A stretch of DNA of 64,000 nt from Flavobacterium buctense (GTDB lineage Bacteria > Bacteroidota > Bacteroidia > Flavobacteriales > Flavobacteriaceae): the NCBI RefSeq assembly GCF_014486695.1, contig NZ_JACTAB010000009.1, positions 1 through 64,000 on the forward strand, in the 5' to 3' direction. The position numbers and the translations under genes were made by a program. Positions 10,894 through 19,678 of the stretch are shown in pieces (position 1 is the first letter of the stretch; each line of letters opens with the position of its first letter). Under the pieces are notes generated by a model that was not told where the DNA came from, made no database searches, and saw only the letters and a program-made list of their open reading frames with translations.

Positions 10894-12417
10894 ATGACTA
10901 GATATAAATTTCTCATCCTCTCCTATCTACTTCTTTTTTGTTATCAAATAACTAGTGCCCAAAATATTTCCGGAAAAATTATCGATTCCCAAACCGGAGA
11001 AAGTATTCCCTATGCAACCATAATAGTTAACAATGCGGAAAATCTGGTTTCAAATGCTGAGGGATTGTTTACTTTATCCGAAAACAATAGCAATAGTAAT
11101 AGCCAATTAACCATTTCTTATCTGGGATATGCTCCTCAAAAACTAACCGTTGGTGATTTAATAAAACAGCAAAACATCATAAAACTCCAACCGGGAATTA
11201 TTGAACTAAATGAAGTAAGTATTTCCAATAAAAAGCTAAGCCCCTATGAAATCATGGCAAATGTTAAGGCAAATATTACACAGAATTATGCCCGAAACAG
11301 TATCCCCAAAAGGGACATGATTTTTTTTAGAGAAACCACCCATTTTAAACCCTCCATTCTTGAAGTCGAAATTGATAAGTCTACTGAGTTTTCAAAAAAT
11401 GAACTTACAAAGGCGAATGCAAGAATAACCGCTTTTACTTCAAAGCTACTTTCACAACCCCCAAAACAATTTACAGATATTCTTTGCAACCGCTATTCTT
11501 GTCTTACCACAAAAGAGGACAAACCCCACTACTTGTCTAAACTGGAGGTTTTAAAAGCAACCAAACTAAAAAACGAAAATAGCTCGACTTCATTAGAAGA
11601 ATTACAAAAATCAGCCACAGACATTGTTTTGACTTTACTCGATTCTACCAAATATTATAGGGTAAAAAGTGGCCTTTTTGGCTCTAGAGACACTATTTCA
11701 TTGCGAAAGGATTTTAACAAAAAGAAAAATAAAATTAAAAGCAATCAACTAACATCCACCAAAGAAAATCTCAATTTGTTTTTAATTGAAAACAATATTG
11801 CAAATACCACTAGATTTGAGTTTATTCATGATTATGAATCTTATCACTATGTTTTTGAAGGAGCAACTTACACCAGTGAAAATGAATTTGTTTATATTTT
11901 AAGTTTCAAGCCAAAGAAAAATAAAGCCAAGTTTAAAGGCAAATTATACATTACTGAAAATGATTACGCCATAATTAGAGCCGATTATAAACTAGAAGAA
12001 GGTAAAAAGGTTAATGGATTTAATTTTAAATTTCTTCTTGGAGTTAAATCTCTGGAAAATATTGGTCAAGGAACTGTTATTTATAAAAATAGTCCCTTAG
12101 GAAACGGCTATTATTTGCACTATGCCTTACAAGAAAAAGGCCAATATATTTATGTGAACAGGCCTTTAAAATTTATTGAATTAACTAATGAAGATAAAGA
12201 TGTTGTTGCCTTTGATTTAAAAATAGAAGGAAATTCAAATGAAAAATTTGAATATTTAAATATGAATCGCACCGAAAGTTCCGAGGCAATTATTAAAAAT
12301 TTAACCGAAGATGATTTCGCTTTTATTAAAATTAAATCATTTGACCCAAAAATATGGAAAGACTACAATGGCATTGAACCTTTGGAGGAAATGAAACAAT
12401 TTAAAGCAATAGATTGA
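10894..12417 (+). CDS. Secreted protein with carboxypeptidase-regulatory-like domain
   Basis: The 507-residue product has a signal peptide cut after about residue 22 (TSAQ) and an N-terminal CarboxypepD_reg-like beta domain (about 23-105: SGKIIDSQTGESIPYATI, then LSYLGYAP). This domain is common at the N terminus of TonB-dependent receptors and other Bacteroidota envelope proteins, but no TonB plug or barrel follows. The remaining 400 residues are mixed alpha/beta and rich in Lys and Asn, with strands resembling a periplasmic or lipid-binding fold. Substrate and function are unknown. It stands alone between a spacer and the convergent helicase gene. Confidence 0.75.
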   Translation: MTRYKFLILSYLLLFCYQITSAQNISGKIIDSQTGESIPYATIIVNNAENLVSNAEGLFTLSENNSNSNSQLTISYLGYAPQKLTVGDLIKQQNIIKLQPGIIELNEVSISNKKLSPYEIMANVKANITQNYARNSIPKRDMIFFRETTHFKPSILEVEIDKSTEFSKNELTKANARITAFTSKLLSQPPKQFTDILCNRYSCLTTKEDKPHYLSKLEVLKATKLKNENSSTSLEELQKSATDIVLTLLDSTKYYRVKSGLFGSRDTISLRKDFNKKKNKIKSNQLTSTKENLNLFLIENNIANTTRFEFIHDYESYHYVFEGATYTSENEFVYILSFKPKKNKAKFKGKLYITENDYAIIRADYKLEEGKKVNGFNFKFLLGVKSLENIGQGTVIYKNSPLGNGYYLHYALQEKGQYIYVNRPLKFIELTNEDKDVVAFDLKIEGNSNEKFEYLNMNRTESSEAIIKNLTEDDFAFIKIKSFDPKIWKDYNGIEPLEEMKQFKAID

Positions 12418-12441
12418 CAGGTTAATTTGAGAAGCTGCGTT

Positions 12442-13785
12442 TTATTCTTCTTTCTTAACCACCTTGCGCGCGACTTCAATCTTAAACTTCTTCCCTTTCA
12501 TTTTTTCGTCTCGAATGTTTTGAAGTAAGTCCTTCACTTTATTGAATTTCACTGCGGCAAACGAGATAAAATCTTTAACCTCAATCAACCCCAAATCGCC
12601 TTTTTCCAATTTCCCTTTTTGAGAAAAGAAACCCACGATGTCAATTTTGTTCAACTTATTTTTCTTGCCACCGCTGATGTAAATCGTTTGAAATTCGGGT
12701 GGCTTGGGTAAAGTGTTGGCGTTGTCGACTTTTAAAACCGGCATATCATAATCGATATACTCGAGCTTTTTTTCACTTTCGTGGATGATTAGATAAGCCG
12801 TTCCTGTAGCCAACATACGGGCAGTTCTTCCGTTTCTATGAGTGAATTCGTCTTCTTTAGAAGGCAAATGGTAATGAATTACGTGTTTCATTTCGGGGAT
12901 ATCCAAACCACGCGCTGCCAAATCGGTGGTAACCAAATAACTCACACTACCATTCCTAAATTGGATTAAAGCGCGTTCTCTTTCGTCTTGGTCCATGCCA
13001 CCGTGATAATACGTGGCATAAATTCCTTTTTCGTTAAGCGAATCGCTGATACGTTCGGCAGCATCTCGGTGATTGCAAAAAATTAGTGCCGATTGCGATT
13101 TTAAAGAACAAATCAAATTGAACAAACTGCCAATCTTGTCTTTCTCTTTAGAAACGACCATTTTCATCGAAAGGTTGACTTTCTCTTCTTCGGAAGGAAT
13201 AAAATCTAATACCGTTGGATGAACTACTTGAGTATATCGCGGAATCTCAATACCCGAAGTCGCCGAAACCAATACGCGTTTGTTTAATTTTGGTAACCGA
13301 CTAATGATAAAAGACATTTGCTCATGAAAACCGAGTTGTAATGATTTATCAAATTCGTCTAAAATTAGGGTTTGAATTCTATCCACTTTAAACGTTCCTC
13401 TATCAATATGATCAGCAATTCGACCAGGAGTGCCAATCAAAACCGCCGGTGGATTCGATAAGTTTTTGATTTCGGTTTCGATAGAATGACCACCGTAGCA
13501 CACATTGACTTTATAAGCCGTGCCCATTTTTTTCCAAACCTGCTCAATCTGTAATCCCAATTCTCTCGAAGGTACTAAAATCAAGCATTGCACACCTGCT
13601 GTATATTCGTCTAACAATTCAAATATGGGCAATAAAAAAGCCAATGTTTTCCCGGAACCGGTTGGTGAAAGCAACAAAACATTGCGGTCGTTTAAAATAG
13701 TTTCTTGGGCGGAAAGTTGCATTTCATTTAAGCTGTCGATGCCTAAATTTAGAAGTATATTGTTGGAATGGTGGTGATTTGTCAT
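12442..13785 (-). CDS. DEAD-box RNA helicase with DbpA-type RNA-binding tail
   Basis: The 447-residue superfamily 2 helicase has Walker A SPTGSGKT (40-47), motif Ib TPGR (119-122), DEFD (143-146) in place of DEAD, SAT, and HRNGRTAR (motif VI). The C terminus (about 370-440) matches the DbpA RNA-binding domain, which in relatives targets 23S rRNA helix 92. A role in ribosome assembly is therefore likely. A 17-bp palindrome lies just upstream of the start. Confidence 0.9.
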   Translation of the reverse strand: MTNHHHSNNILLNLGIDSLNEMQLSAQETILNDRNVLLLSPTGSGKTLAFLLPIFELLDEYTAGVQCLILVPSRELGLQIEQVWKKMGTAYKVNVCYGGHSIETEIKNLSNPPAVLIGTPGRIADHIDRGTFKVDRIQTLILDEFDKSLQLGFHEQMSFIISRLPKLNKRVLVSATSGIEIPRYTQVVHPTVLDFIPSEEEKVNLSMKMVVSKEKDKIGSLFNLICSLKSQSALIFCNHRDAAERISDSLNEKGIYATYYHGGMDQDERERALIQFRNGSVSYLVTTDLAARGLDIPEMKHVIHYHLPSKEDEFTHRNGRTARMLATGTAYLIIHESEKKLEYIDYDMPVLKVDNANTLPKPPEFQTIYISGGKKNKLNKIDIVGFFSQKGKLEKGDLGLIEVKDFISFAAVKFNKVKDLLQNIRDEKMKGKKFKIEVARKVVKKEE

Positions 13786-13794
13786 TCGGCAAAG

Positions 13795-13832
13795 ATTTGA
13801 GATTAAGAGGAGGAAGCCCAGTGGGCTTCAGG
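13795..13832. repeat. REP-like palindromic element, copy A
   Basis: A conserved lead (ATTTGAGATTAAGAGGAG) precedes the palindrome GAAGCCCA-G-TGGGCTTC (13813-13829). A second copy with different but still complementary arms occurs at 15791-15828. Confidence 0.6.
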
Positions 13833-13880
13833 TATATCGTGTGAGCATTCAAAGTTAACCATTAGGTTGTTAAGAAATAC

Positions 13881-14483
13881 TTATTTCAACAGTTTTTCCT
13901 CTTCAAAAAGCAATTTAATATTCTCATACGAATTCTTAAGTGCTTCTTTGATTTGCTCGGGATTGAGCCACGCTACTTTTTCGATGCCTTCGTTGGCTTG
14001 TGGTTTTGGTGTGCCTTCAAAGTTGGTGCGCATTTCGAACCAATGCGTGATTTTTAGTTTGTATTTGCCGTTGCGTTTGAAAACGTGATACGTTTTTTGG
14101 AGTTTGTGGCTAATGATTAAATTATTTACGCCGGTTTCTTCTTCGACTTCTCGTGTTGCAGTGTCTTCGATTTCTTCATTTTTCTCGATGCCGCCTTTGG
14201 GTAAATCCCATTTTCCGTTTCTAAAAATGAACAAAACGTCTCCGGCTTTGTTGTAAACCAATCCACCGCCGGCTTTGCAAACGGGAATTTTTTCTTTAAC
14301 TTTCTTGAGTATCGCCTTTTCGTCAGGATAATACAAATAAGCTTTCTGAATTTTGTTTTGGAACATTTTGATGATGACTTGCTCAATATCAACACTTTCC
14401 AACAAAAACAACTGAAAATCGGTTTCTTTGGCGACTTGGTTGGTTAAAAAAAGTGGTTTATCGTTGACAAAAACTTTATACAT
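13881..14483 (-). CDS. NUDIX hydrolase
   Basis: The Nudix box is complete, from GGIE (97-100) to REVEEETG (111-118), in a 200-residue protein when started at the ATG at 14483. That start is preferred over the upstream ATG at 14510 because it leaves the divergent pyrE start clear. The N-terminal 65 residues form a separate small domain. NUDIX enzymes cleave nucleoside diphosphate derivatives; the substrate cannot be read here. Its start codon is only 7 bp from the pyrE start codon on the other strand. Confidence 0.88.
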   Translation of the reverse strand: MYKVFVNDKPLFLTNQVAKETDFQLFLLESVDIEQVIIKMFQNKIQKAYLYYPDEKAILKKVKEKIPVCKAGGGLVYNKAGDVLFIFRNGKWDLPKGGIEKNEEIEDTATREVEEETGVNNLIISHKLQKTYHVFKRNGKYKLKITHWFEMRTNFEGTPKPQANEGIEKVAWLNPEQIKEALKNSYENIKLLFEEEKLLK

Positions 14484-14486
14484 TTG
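14479..14486 (+). promoter_or_regulatory. Putative -7 element of pyrE, overlapping the NUDIX start
   Basis: TACATTTG fits TAnnTTTG exactly and includes the complement of the NUDIX start codon. Transcription would begin at or next to the pyrE ATG, giving a leaderless or nearly leaderless mRNA. Confidence 0.5.
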
Positions 14487-14490
14487 TACT

Positions 14491-15132
14491 ATGATTTTTA
14501 ATAAAGACACAGCCGAAAAAACAGCCGAATTGCTTTTACAAATAAATGCAATTAAATTGAATCCTAAAAATCCTTTTACATGGGCTTCAGGATGGCACTC
14601 TCCAATTTACTGCGACAACCGATTAATCCTATCGTTTCCGCCGATAAGAAATTTTGTGCGCGAAGAATTTTCCAAGCATATTGAGAAAGAATTTGGTAAA
14701 CCCGACGTCATTGCCGGAGTAGCAACCGGAGCCATAGGCATCGGAATGCTCGTAGCCGAATACATGGGATTGCCTTTTGTATACGTTCGTCCGGAACCTA
14801 AAAAACACGGCAGACAAAACCAAGTGGAAGGTTTTTTACAAAAAGGGCAAAACGTAGTAGTTGTGGAAGATTTAATCAGTACCGGAAACAGCAGTTTGTT
14901 GGCGGTAGAAGCTTTGAAAGAAGCCGGTGCACACGTTAAAGGCATGGTGGCTATTTTTACTTATGGCTTTGATGTAGCCCAAGAAAATTTCAAAAATGCC
15001 AACGTTACGTTAAATACCTTAGCCGATTACGAACATTTATTACATTTGGCCGTTGCCAAAAATTATATCACCGAAAAAGAATTGGTAACACTACAAGAAT
15101 GGCGTAAAAGTCCATCAACTTGGAACGTTTAA
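14491..15132 (+). CDS. pyrE: Orotate phosphoribosyltransferase
   Basis: PyrE joins orotate and PRPP to make OMP in pyrimidine synthesis. The PRPP-binding loop VVVVEDLISTGNSS lies at 122-135, and YVRPEPKKHG and WASGWHSPIYCDNR also fit. I start at MIFNKD (213 residues), which agrees with the family's N terminus, rather than at an ATG 63 bp upstream that would run through the NUDIX gene. A SRPBCC-type gene follows after a short AATTACGAATTA repeat. Confidence 0.95.
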   Translation: MIFNKDTAEKTAELLLQINAIKLNPKNPFTWASGWHSPIYCDNRLILSFPPIRNFVREEFSKHIEKEFGKPDVIAGVATGAIGIGMLVAEYMGLPFVYVRPEPKKHGRQNQVEGFLQKGQNVVVVEDLISTGNSSLLAVEALKEAGAHVKGMVAIFTYGFDVAQENFKNANVTLNTLADYEHLLHLAVAKNYITEKELVTLQEWRKSPSTWNV

Positions 15133-15188
15133 ATAAATTACGAATTAAGAATTACGAATTAGGAACAACCAAATAACCGAATAACCAA
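15133..15188. repeat. Short-word repeat spacer (AATTACGAATTA)
   Basis: Two overlapping copies of AATTACGAATTA are followed by ACCAAATAACC/AACCAAAT words between pyrE and the next ATG. The same word is found between thrB and thrC (32096-32127). Confidence 0.6.
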
Positions 15189-15581
15189 ATGAACTTAGAA
15201 AGCCCAAAAGTAACGGTAGCAAAATCAGCCGAATATTTGTACAACGCTTTATCCGATGTCAAAAACTTCGAAAAATTAATGCCCGAAAACATTGCTAAGT
15301 TTGAAGTATTGGGTGACGATATTTTCAATTTTGGTCTAAAAGGCATGCCCGAAATCAAATTGCGATTAAAAGAAGGTGTACCGCATTCTAAAGTGAATCT
15401 GGCCGCAGCCAGCGATAAATTACCGTTTACTTTAACCGCTAATCTCGACAGTGTTTCTGAAAGCTCCACAGGCGTTCAGTTACAATTTGAAGGCGATTTC
15501 AACCCAATGATGGCGATGATGATTAAAGGTCCGATTTCAAAGTTTATTGAGACTTTAGCGGAGAATATGCATAAGCTTTAA
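15189..15581 (+). CDS. SRPBCC/START-like small protein
   Basis: This 130-residue protein begins with a strand followed by EYLYNALSDVKNFEKLMPENI, the usual opening of the SRPBCC (Bet v 1/START-like) ligand-binding fold. A C-terminal amphipathic helix (GPISKFIETLAENM) also fits that fold. The family binds hydrophobic ligands in a deep pocket; the ligand is unknown. It is probably cotranscribed with pyrE. Confidence 0.75.
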   Translation: MNLESPKVTVAKSAEYLYNALSDVKNFEKLMPENIAKFEVLGDDIFNFGLKGMPEIKLRLKEGVPHSKVNLAAASDKLPFTLTANLDSVSESSTGVQLQFEGDFNPMMAMMIKGPISKFIETLAENMHKL

Positions 15582-15609
15582 GAGAGTAAAGAAATTAAAG
15601 AATACGAGT

Positions 15610-15637
15610 AAAAGCTGCTGAAGAGTGGCTTTTTTTT
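15610..15637 (+). terminator. Weak terminator after the SRPBCC gene
   Basis: AAAAGC..CT and AG..GCTTTT pair with a 2-nt internal bulge, followed by a T-run. Confidence 0.5.
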
Positions 15638-15737
15638 ATTCAAAAAATCAATACCATAATCAAGTAACAATATTTATCATCTTTACTCTTTCTTCTTGTT
15701 TCTTTCTTCTTGCTTCTTGCCTCTTGCCTCTTGCTTC

Positions 15738-15894
15738 TATTTAACCGTTGTTAATCGCTTATCCACTACTCTTTCCATGTAATCCTGTACATTTGATATT
15801 AAGAGGAGAATGTCCAGTGGACATTCGGCCATTTCTAGTTTGTTTATTTAACCGTTGTTAATCGCTTATCCACTACTCTTTCCATGTAATCCTG
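15738..15894. repeat. 50-bp direct duplication of the sulfatase 3' end
   Basis: 15738-15787 repeats 15845-15894 exactly, at an offset of 107 bp. The second copy is the real 3' end of the sulfatase gene, including its stop codon. The first is a non-coding copy downstream. The 57 bp between them hold REP-like copy B. The 100 bp before this are low-complexity TTCTTGCTTCTTGCC words. Confidence 0.9.
15791..15828. repeat. REP-like palindromic element, copy B
   Basis: It has the same lead as copy A (ATTTGATATTAAGAGGAG), then the palindrome GAATGTCCA-G-TGGACATTC (15808-15826). Arm bases differ from copy A but remain fully paired. Confidence 0.6.
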
Positions 15895-17769
15895 GACAAA
15901 CGCCTTACATCTCAATTCAATCGCATTCATTTCAGCATTGCGTTTGCCAATTAAATTCTTCGCCATTCCTTTATCGTCTTTATCATAAAAACCAATGGCT
16001 TTGGTTCCGTCAAACGTGCAGATGTAATTGCCGCTCATGAATTGGTACACATTCGCGCCATATTTAATGGCAAACGGCGGAACAGTCTTTTCATTAATCA
16101 AACTTCTGCCCCAACTCCTGAAAGGTTTTTGGTAACCAATCATATCCAGTAAAGTCGGATAAATATCGATTTGTTGGGCTAAATCATTGTTGACCCCAAC
16201 GTACTTTTTGTTTGGCGAATAAAACAAAATCGGCACCGTATTTCTATTGAATTCTTTTCGGTATTCATCATAAGCAATGGTATTTCCATGGTCGGCTACC
16301 AAAACAAAAATCGTATTGTTGTACCAAGGTTGTTTTTTAGCTTCCGCGAAGAAACGCTTCAAAGCAAAATCGGTGTAACCAATACATTCGTTAATTTTTA
16401 CTTTGCCTTTCGGGAATTTGCCTTCGTATTTTTCCGGAACTTTATAAGGTTCGTGTGAAGATACCGAGAACATGGTCGCCATAAAAGGTTGCTTTTTTTG
16501 CGTCAATGTCTTGTTGAAATATTGAAAGAAAGGTTCGTCCCAAATACCCCAAACGCCATCAAAATCGGCGTCATTATTGTATTCTGTTTTGCCGTAATAA
16601 TGGTCGTAACCCAAAATGTTTCCAAAACCTAAAAACCCCATCGAACCATTGGGTGCGCCGTGGAAAAAGGAAGTATCATACCCTTCGCTTTCTAAAGTAG
16701 AAACCAATGACTCTATTTTTTGCTTCGGATAAGGCGAAGACGTAAACGCGTTTTTAAACGAAGGTACGCCCGCAATAATCGAAGAAACACCGTGAATGGA
16801 TTTCCATCCGTTGGCATGTGCATTGGTAAAAATCAAGCTGTGTTGCGCCAAAGAATCGACAAATGGCGTGTAACCAACATAATCCGGAATCTTGGTTCCT
16901 TTGTTGAAAGCACCGTTGTATTCTCGGGCGAAACTTTCGAGGATAAAAATCACAATATTCGGTTTGGTAGACGGATTGTTTTTGTACTGTTTTATCGGCA
17001 CCAATAAACTATCCACTTGGGTTTTGGAAACCAAATTAACTTTCTTAAACGTATTGGCATTCCAAGTTCTAATAATGGCAAATGGGGTATTTAAAACCAC
17101 ATCGGCTTGACCGGCATTTTGCACGTAACGATTGGCGTCTAATAAGTTAATCGGCCGTGTACTCTTCTTAAAATCACCTCTGATGCCACCAATACAAAGG
17201 ATCGTAATCAAAAGAAAACTAGCAACGGAAGCGGCAAAATATTTTAGGGTTGGTTTTTCGGTTACATGTTTAACTTTGGTTTTTTTGTAGAGCAAAATCC
17301 AGAGATAAGCCAAGGCAAAAAACAGCAAAAATACATGCCAATAATTCAAAAGGAAATTGAAAAGCAAAGCCGTTTTGTTCTGCTCATTTTCCAAAGTATC
17401 CAAGGAAGCTCTTGTACTTCGACTGAAGGTATAGCGATAATAAATAAAGTCTATAAAATTGGCGGAATACATCAATAAATTGGTCGAAAAATACAGATAG
17501 AACAATACTTTCTGGTAAGCCTTTTTAGTGTTAATCAGCACCGGAAAAACAGAAGCGATAATAAACAACGCATTGGCATACAAAATCGTAGTCGTATCAA
17601 AGGCCAAACCATGGTAACAAAGCTTTAGGAAATCGAAAACGCTGTCAACTTCAATTAGACTTTGGTTGTAAACATAAAATAGGATTCGAGCAATAAAATA
17701 AAAAAGATAAACCAGTAATAATCGCGTGACCATTACTTTGTATTCGGCTATTCTGGGGAATTTTTTCAT
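15844..17769 (-). CDS. LTA-synthase-family membrane sulfatase/phosphotransferase
   Basis: The 641-residue protein has about five transmembrane helices in the first 220 residues and then an extracytoplasmic alkaline-phosphatase-superfamily domain. The metal/nucleophile region starts with PNIVIFILESF, followed by SIHGVSSIIAGVPS, HGAPNGSMGF and the metal-binding VADHGN. This is the architecture of lipoteichoic acid synthase and of phosphoglycerol or phosphoethanolamine transferases. Flavobacteria lack LTA, so transfer of a head group to a lipid or glycan is more likely; this is inference. Its 3' end has been duplicated downstream. Confidence 0.88.
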   Translation of the reverse strand: MKKFPRIAEYKVMVTRLLLVYLFYFIARILFYVYNQSLIEVDSVFDFLKLCYHGLAFDTTTILYANALFIIASVFPVLINTKKAYQKVLFYLYFSTNLLMYSANFIDFIYYRYTFSRSTRASLDTLENEQNKTALLFNFLLNYWHVFLLFFALAYLWILLYKKTKVKHVTEKPTLKYFAASVASFLLITILCIGGIRGDFKKSTRPINLLDANRYVQNAGQADVVLNTPFAIIRTWNANTFKKVNLVSKTQVDSLLVPIKQYKNNPSTKPNIVIFILESFAREYNGAFNKGTKIPDYVGYTPFVDSLAQHSLIFTNAHANGWKSIHGVSSIIAGVPSFKNAFTSSPYPKQKIESLVSTLESEGYDTSFFHGAPNGSMGFLGFGNILGYDHYYGKTEYNNDADFDGVWGIWDEPFFQYFNKTLTQKKQPFMATMFSVSSHEPYKVPEKYEGKFPKGKVKINECIGYTDFALKRFFAEAKKQPWYNNTIFVLVADHGNTIAYDEYRKEFNRNTVPILFYSPNKKYVGVNNDLAQQIDIYPTLLDMIGYQKPFRSWGRSLINEKTVPPFAIKYGANVYQFMSGNYICTFDGTKAIGFYDKDDKGMAKNLIGKRNAEMNAIELRCKAFVQDYMERVVDKRLTTVK

Positions 17770-17839
17770 GTTGCAAATAAAAACAAACGATGCAAAACTA
17801 CAGAATTCAATAGTAGGATTACTATATTTTAAATTAATA

Positions 17840-17869
17840 TTGTGTTTAATTACAATAATCCTTAATTTG
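17840..17869 (+). promoter_or_regulatory. Putative promoter of the acyl-CoA synthetase gene
   Basis: TTG (17840-17842), a 19-bp spacer and TTAATTTG (17862-17869) fit the -33/-7 layout with one mismatch. The leader would be under 20 nt. Confidence 0.5.
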
Positions 17870-17879
17870 CATCAAATTA

Positions 17880-19661
17880 ATGACCAAAATGACAAAAATA
17901 ACCCGCCTTTTTGATTTTGCTTACTACCAACTCGAAAAGAACAATATGCCTAATTGTCTCGTAACCAAATACGATGGAAAATGGGTTTCTACTTCTACGC
18001 AGGAATATATCGATAAAGCCAATACAGTTTCCAGAGCTTTGTTGAGATTGAACATACAAGAAAATGACAAAATAGCCATCATCTCTTCGAGCAATAGAAC
18101 CGAGTGGAATATTATGGATGTAGCAGTCTTGCAAATTGGTTGTCAAACGGTCCCGATTTACCCAACCATTTCTGCGGAAGATTATGCTTATATTTTAAAT
18201 CACTCCGAATCAAAGTATTGTTTTGTTTCTGATGATGTGGTGTATCAAAAATTAATGTCGGTTAAAAATGAAATTCCATTACTGGAAGACATTTTTTCTT
18301 TCAATGAGATTGAAGGTTGCAAAAACTGGAAAGCGCTATTAGTGCTGGGAGAAGACCAAAGCAATCAAGACGTAGTTGAATACCGAAAAAACAATGTAAA
18401 ACCGGAAGAATTAGCCACAATCATCTATACTTCGGGAACTACAGGAAAGCCTAAAGGCGTAATGTTATCCCATAACAATATTGTGTCAAACGTGCTCGAT
18501 AGTTCGCCCCGAATTCCATTCGATGAAGGAACCAGTGTAGCTTTGAGTTTTCTACCGATTTGTCACATTTTTGAGCGGGTAATTTTGTATATCTACCAAT
18601 ATTATTCGGTTTCCATTTACTTCGCAGAATCTATTGAAAAACTTTCAGACAATATCAAAGAAGTGAAACCAACGGTATTTTCTGTGGTACCGAGATTACT
18701 CGAAAAGGTATACGATAAAATCATCGCCAAAGGAGAAGATTTAACTGGTATCAAAAAGAAACTGTTCTTTTGGGCCATCGATTTAGGCTTGCGCTACGAA
18801 CCTTATGGAGCCAATGGTTGGTGGTATGAATTCCAATTAAAGATAGCCCGCAAACTGATTTTCAGCAAATGGAAAGAAGGTTTAGGTGGCAATTTAAACG
18901 TAATGGTTTCCGGTAGTGCCGCTTTGCAACACCGTTTAATCAGAGTATTTGCCGCTGCAGACATGCCGGTCATGGAAGGTTACGGTTTAACCGAAACTTC
19001 TCCGGTAATTTCAGTGAATGACCAACGAAATGGTGGTTTTAAAGTAGGTAGTGTTGGACGAGTTATCAATAATGTAGAAGTCAAAATTGCCGCTGACGGT
19101 GAAATTCTTTGCAAAGGACCTAATGTAATGATGGGGTATTACAAAGACCAAAAATTAACTGATGAAGTGATTATTGACGGTTACTTCCACACCGGTGATA
19201 TTGGCGAAATTGATGCGGATGGATTCCTAAAAATAACCGACCGTAAAAAAGAAATGTTTAAAACTTCGGGAGGAAAATATATTGCACCTCAGTTGATTGA
19301 AAATGCCATGAAACAATCTTTGTTTATCGAACAAATCATGGTCATTGGCGATGGCGAAAAAATGCCGGCGGCTTTTATCCAACCTAGTTTTGATTTTATC
19401 CAAGAATGGGCTAAAAGAAAGAATCTAAACGTTGGTTCAAGTCCAGCAACTATAGCTTCAAATCCCGATGTAATTGCACGCATTGAAAAAGAAGTGGAAA
19501 AAATAAATGAAAAATTCGGCAATTGGGAAAGAATAAAACGCTTCGAACTAACTCCAGAAGTTTGGTCTATTGACGGCGGTCACCTTACGCCTACGCTTAA
19601 ATTAAAGCGTAAGATTGTGATGGAAAAATACAAAGACTTGTACCAAAAAATTTATAACTAA
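17880..19661 (+). CDS. fadD: Long-chain acyl-CoA synthetase (AMP-forming)
   Basis: The enzyme activates fatty acids with ATP and CoA through an acyl-adenylate. The 593-residue protein shows the P-loop-like YTSGTTGKPKG (183-193), GYGLTETSP, the adenylate-binding YFHTGDIGE and the DRKKEMFKTSGGKYIAP hinge region. The C-terminal catalytic lysine region (GGHLTPTLKLKR) is present. An ATG at 17889 is an alternative start. The family is long-chain (FadD/FAA type), but the chain length cannot be read from sequence. Confidence 0.92.
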   Translation: MTKMTKITRLFDFAYYQLEKNNMPNCLVTKYDGKWVSTSTQEYIDKANTVSRALLRLNIQENDKIAIISSSNRTEWNIMDVAVLQIGCQTVPIYPTISAEDYAYILNHSESKYCFVSDDVVYQKLMSVKNEIPLLEDIFSFNEIEGCKNWKALLVLGEDQSNQDVVEYRKNNVKPEELATIIYTSGTTGKPKGVMLSHNNIVSNVLDSSPRIPFDEGTSVALSFLPICHIFERVILYIYQYYSVSIYFAESIEKLSDNIKEVKPTVFSVVPRLLEKVYDKIIAKGEDLTGIKKKLFFWAIDLGLRYEPYGANGWWYEFQLKIARKLIFSKWKEGLGGNLNVMVSGSAALQHRLIRVFAAADMPVMEGYGLTETSPVISVNDQRNGGFKVGSVGRVINNVEVKIAADGEILCKGPNVMMGYYKDQKLTDEVIIDGYFHTGDIGEIDADGFLKITDRKKEMFKTSGGKYIAPQLIENAMKQSLFIEQIMVIGDGEKMPAAFIQPSFDFIQEWAKRKNLNVGSSPATIASNPDVIARIEKEVEKINEKFGNWERIKRFELTPEVWSIDGGHLTPTLKLKRKIVMEKYKDLYQKIYN

Positions 19662-19678
19662 TTTTAAATTATGCAACC

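Noticed and set aside
14428..14490. Longer pyrE N-terminus from the upstream ATG
   Set aside because: It would overlap the NUDIX gene, and the added residues do not resemble the family start, which matches MIFNKD.
15738..15787. A pseudogene fragment of a second sulfatase
   Set aside because: It is an exact copy of only the last 50 bp of the adjacent gene, so local duplication explains it better.
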